A stretch of 64,000 nucleotides of DNA, taken from contig CM055111.1 in the NCBI GenBank assembly GCA_029204225.1, forward strand, positions 5,688,361 to 5,752,360, written 5' to 3'. The translations under genes and the position numbers were made by a program. Source of the stretch: Diphasiastrum complanatum (taxonomy: Eukaryota > Streptophyta > Lycopodiopsida > Lycopodiales > Lycopodiaceae). How positions within the stretch are numbered: the stretch's first letter is position 1; the number at the start of each line of letters is the position of its first letter. The notes below the pieces were generated by a model. It had not been told where the DNA came from and did not search any database. It was given only the letters and a program-made list of their open reading frames with translations. Below are positions 62,352-64,000 of this stretch, piece by piece.

Positions 62352-62634
62352 TAGAATTTGCTTCGAACAGGAACACAGATCATGCTACACAGTAACACAG
62401 ATAGAAAACACTCTCCACAGCAAGCTCACAGAGTAACTGTATTTCTCAAAATAAAATTACACTGTACATATAGTTGTTCACTCAAGCAATCCATGCATGA
62501 CCCAGGTTGCCGTTGGCGGGACGCGTGTCCCGTCGACTTGCCTTGTGGCTAGGCCAACTGATCCTTTTCAACTGATCGGACCCACAATACAGTAGCACAG
62601 TGATTCTACTTTAATTTTAACTCTCTCTCTTAAA
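62352..62634 (-). repeat. 3' LTR and polypurine tract of the right-edge copia element
   Basis: Purine tract TTTAAGAGAGAGAG (62634-62621) and then TTAAAATTAAAGTAG, an LTR start common in this copia lineage. The left limit near 62,352 is approximate. Confidence 0.6.
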
Positions 62635-62676
62635 GTAGAGTCTACTTTTTATACAGTTATATACATAGCTTTAAAG

Positions 62677-63150
62677 TCAACAAACTTTAAGTACAGAAAG
62701 CTTTGATCTAAACTTATCAAACTTTTCTCCAACAAGTGGCTTAGTGAAAATATTAGCTAGTTGTTCTTTTGTACTACATTGAACAACATGAATTTCACGA
62801 CTCAGCAGCCTCTCATGTATAAAGTGATACTGAATCTCAATGTGTTTGGTTCTCGCATGAAACACTGGATTCTTTGCTAGCTGAATGCCACTCTGACTGT
62901 CACTATGTAACGTCATGAGATTTTTCTGCTTCATGCCACTACAAACTGGCACAAAGGTCTCCTCATAGTCAATGCCTTTACTTTGTGCATACCCTTTGAT
63001 CACCAATCTTGCCTTGTGCTTTGCTATACTTCCATCTGCATGGTACTTAGTCCTGTATACCCATTTGCAACTAATGGGTTTCTTGCCAATCGGTGGTTCT
63101 ACTAAGTCCCATGTGTTATGCTTAGCAATTGACTCCATCTCCTCTTCCAT
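62677..63150 (-). pseudogene. Copia RT-RNase H in-frame fusion with the RT core deleted
   Basis: A 157-codon frame: WDLVEPPIGKKPISCKWVYR, RLVIKGYAQSKGIDYEETFV then PV joins directly to [58 protein letters not shown]. Everything from RT motif B through YVDD and the first half of RNase H is gone, with the frame kept (join near 62,950). Confidence 0.85.
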
Positions 63151-64000
63151 GGCCTTGACCCAAATGTCATCATCCTTCGCTTCACCATAAGCCGAAGGTT
63201 CTTTGCTTTGAATAATGCTAGATAAGAGAGCATAATTTGCTTTATACCTTTCAAGTTGTGTCTTCTCTCTTGTTGATCTTCGTAGCTCTCCCTAGATAGA
63301 TGATCCTGGAAAGTCATCCATGTCGCGGCTCTCCAACAATCTTTCAAACCACTTAGGGAGCTTCCTGTCAGGTGATCGGCTTCCTGGTGAAAATGTATCT
63401 CACGGTACATCCTTCTCCTTGCGTTTGTCACCTGTAATTTCAATCCTTCTTGTACCAAAAGGTTTGTCTCTACCTCTCCAACCTGTCTCTTGAGGTTGAG
63501 TAGTAGTATCTTGAGATGTATTCTCATATTCATCACTTGGAAGGTCAATGAATGGATCATCATCAGGAGGTATCCTCACTATGCCATCTTTTCCACTGGA
63601 TGTATCTATCTTCTCAAGATCCTCGTCTTCATACATCTTGGATTCATCAAAGATAACATCACGGCTTACATGGATTTTGTTTTCCACTGGATCAAAACAT
63701 CTATAGCCCTTCACACGATCATCATATCCTAGGAATATACACTTGATAGCTTTTATATCAAGTTTACATCTCTCTTCCTTAGGAATGTGTACAAAGGCTT
63801 TACATCCAAAGATTCGCAAGTGGTTCACCTTTGGCTTCTTCTTCATAAATGCTTCATCGGGTGTTATCTTTGGTATGACAATGGTAGGACTTCTATTTTG
63901 AAGATAGACTACCGTATTGCATGCTTCTGACCAAAAATTTTTTGGCAGTTTCATCTCAGCTAGCATAGATCTGACACTTTCCACAATCATACGATTCTTG
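63151..64000 (-). pseudogene. Copia integrase C-terminal part, running off the right edge
   Basis: NRMIVESVRSMLAEMKLPK, NFWSEACNTVVYLQNRSPT, DEAFMKKKPKVNHLRIFGCK, FVHIPKEERCKLDIKAIKCI, FLGYDDRVKGYRCFDP, VSRDVIFDES. A frameshift near 63,400 leads to the RT-side linker. The catalytic integrase core lies beyond 64,000. Confidence 0.88.

Noticed and set aside
1-64000. CRISPR arrays, operons, bacterial signals
   Set aside because: The sequence is plant nuclear DNA; the tandem repeats lack regular spacers and no prokaryotic gene organisation is present.

Overview
This is eukaryotic, almost certainly land-plant, nuclear DNA: spliced exons, Ty1-copia and Ty3-gypsy LTR elements (several with chromodomains), hAT-type DNA transposons, a tRNA-derived SINE, and a host gene whose closest recognisable relative is plant DEAD-box RNA helicase RH28 (yeast Drs1 family). 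Very long introns packed with nested, decayed retroelements suggest a large-genome plant. The LINE family is not the usual plant L1 type, so a fern, lycophyte or gymnosperm is more likely than a small-genome angiosperm; that placement is inference.

The one host gene I can support runs on the minus strand across most of the window. Eight coding exons (57737-57057, 50148-49963, 43363-43295, 43123-43017, 40748-40670, 40489-40316, 25380-25232, 13022-12927) join in phase at every junction and give the N-terminal region plus helicase motifs Q, I, Ia, Ib, II (DEAD), III (SAT) and the start of IV. About 1.5 kb of coding sequence is spread over about 44.8 kb. Motifs V and VI and the C-terminus must lie left of the window. 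Upstream of exon 1 (57.8-58.2 kb) is a cluster of telo-box motifs with a TGGGCC site, as in plant ribosome-biogenesis promoters.

Layout. 1-12.9 kb (intron after exon 8, or beyond): LINE 3' ends with (CT)n tails, a degenerate minus-strand gypsy element (1.65-5.26 kb), a copia-type LTR, and a plus-strand chromodomain gypsy element (6.84-12.64 kb). 13.0-25.2 kb intron: hAT transposase remnant (14.8-16.2 kb), GTTAGGA-rich tracts, and two LINEs arranged head to head (18.1-21.5 kb minus, 21.55-24.45 kb plus). 25.4-40.3 kb intron: a gypsy element (26.9-38.7 kb) containing a complete but defective copia element (28,356-33,552, target duplication CAGTC), then a copia LTR with primer-binding site. 40.7-50 kb: shorter introns plus gypsy and LINE fragments. 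50.1-57.1 kb intron: a hAT MITE with perfect 8-bp target duplications, a gypsy RT/integrase fragment, a copia LTR and a 94-bp SINE. 58.2-64 kb (upstream of the gene): copia fragments in both orientations, one running off the right edge.

No mobile element here is intact. The most interesting pattern is in the LINE family: four 3' ends share a 5-bp-stem/4-nt-loop hairpin with compensatory base changes, exactly 6 nt before a conserved GACAT motif, followed by (CT)n instead of poly(A). Both longer LINE copies also lack the RT catalytic core.
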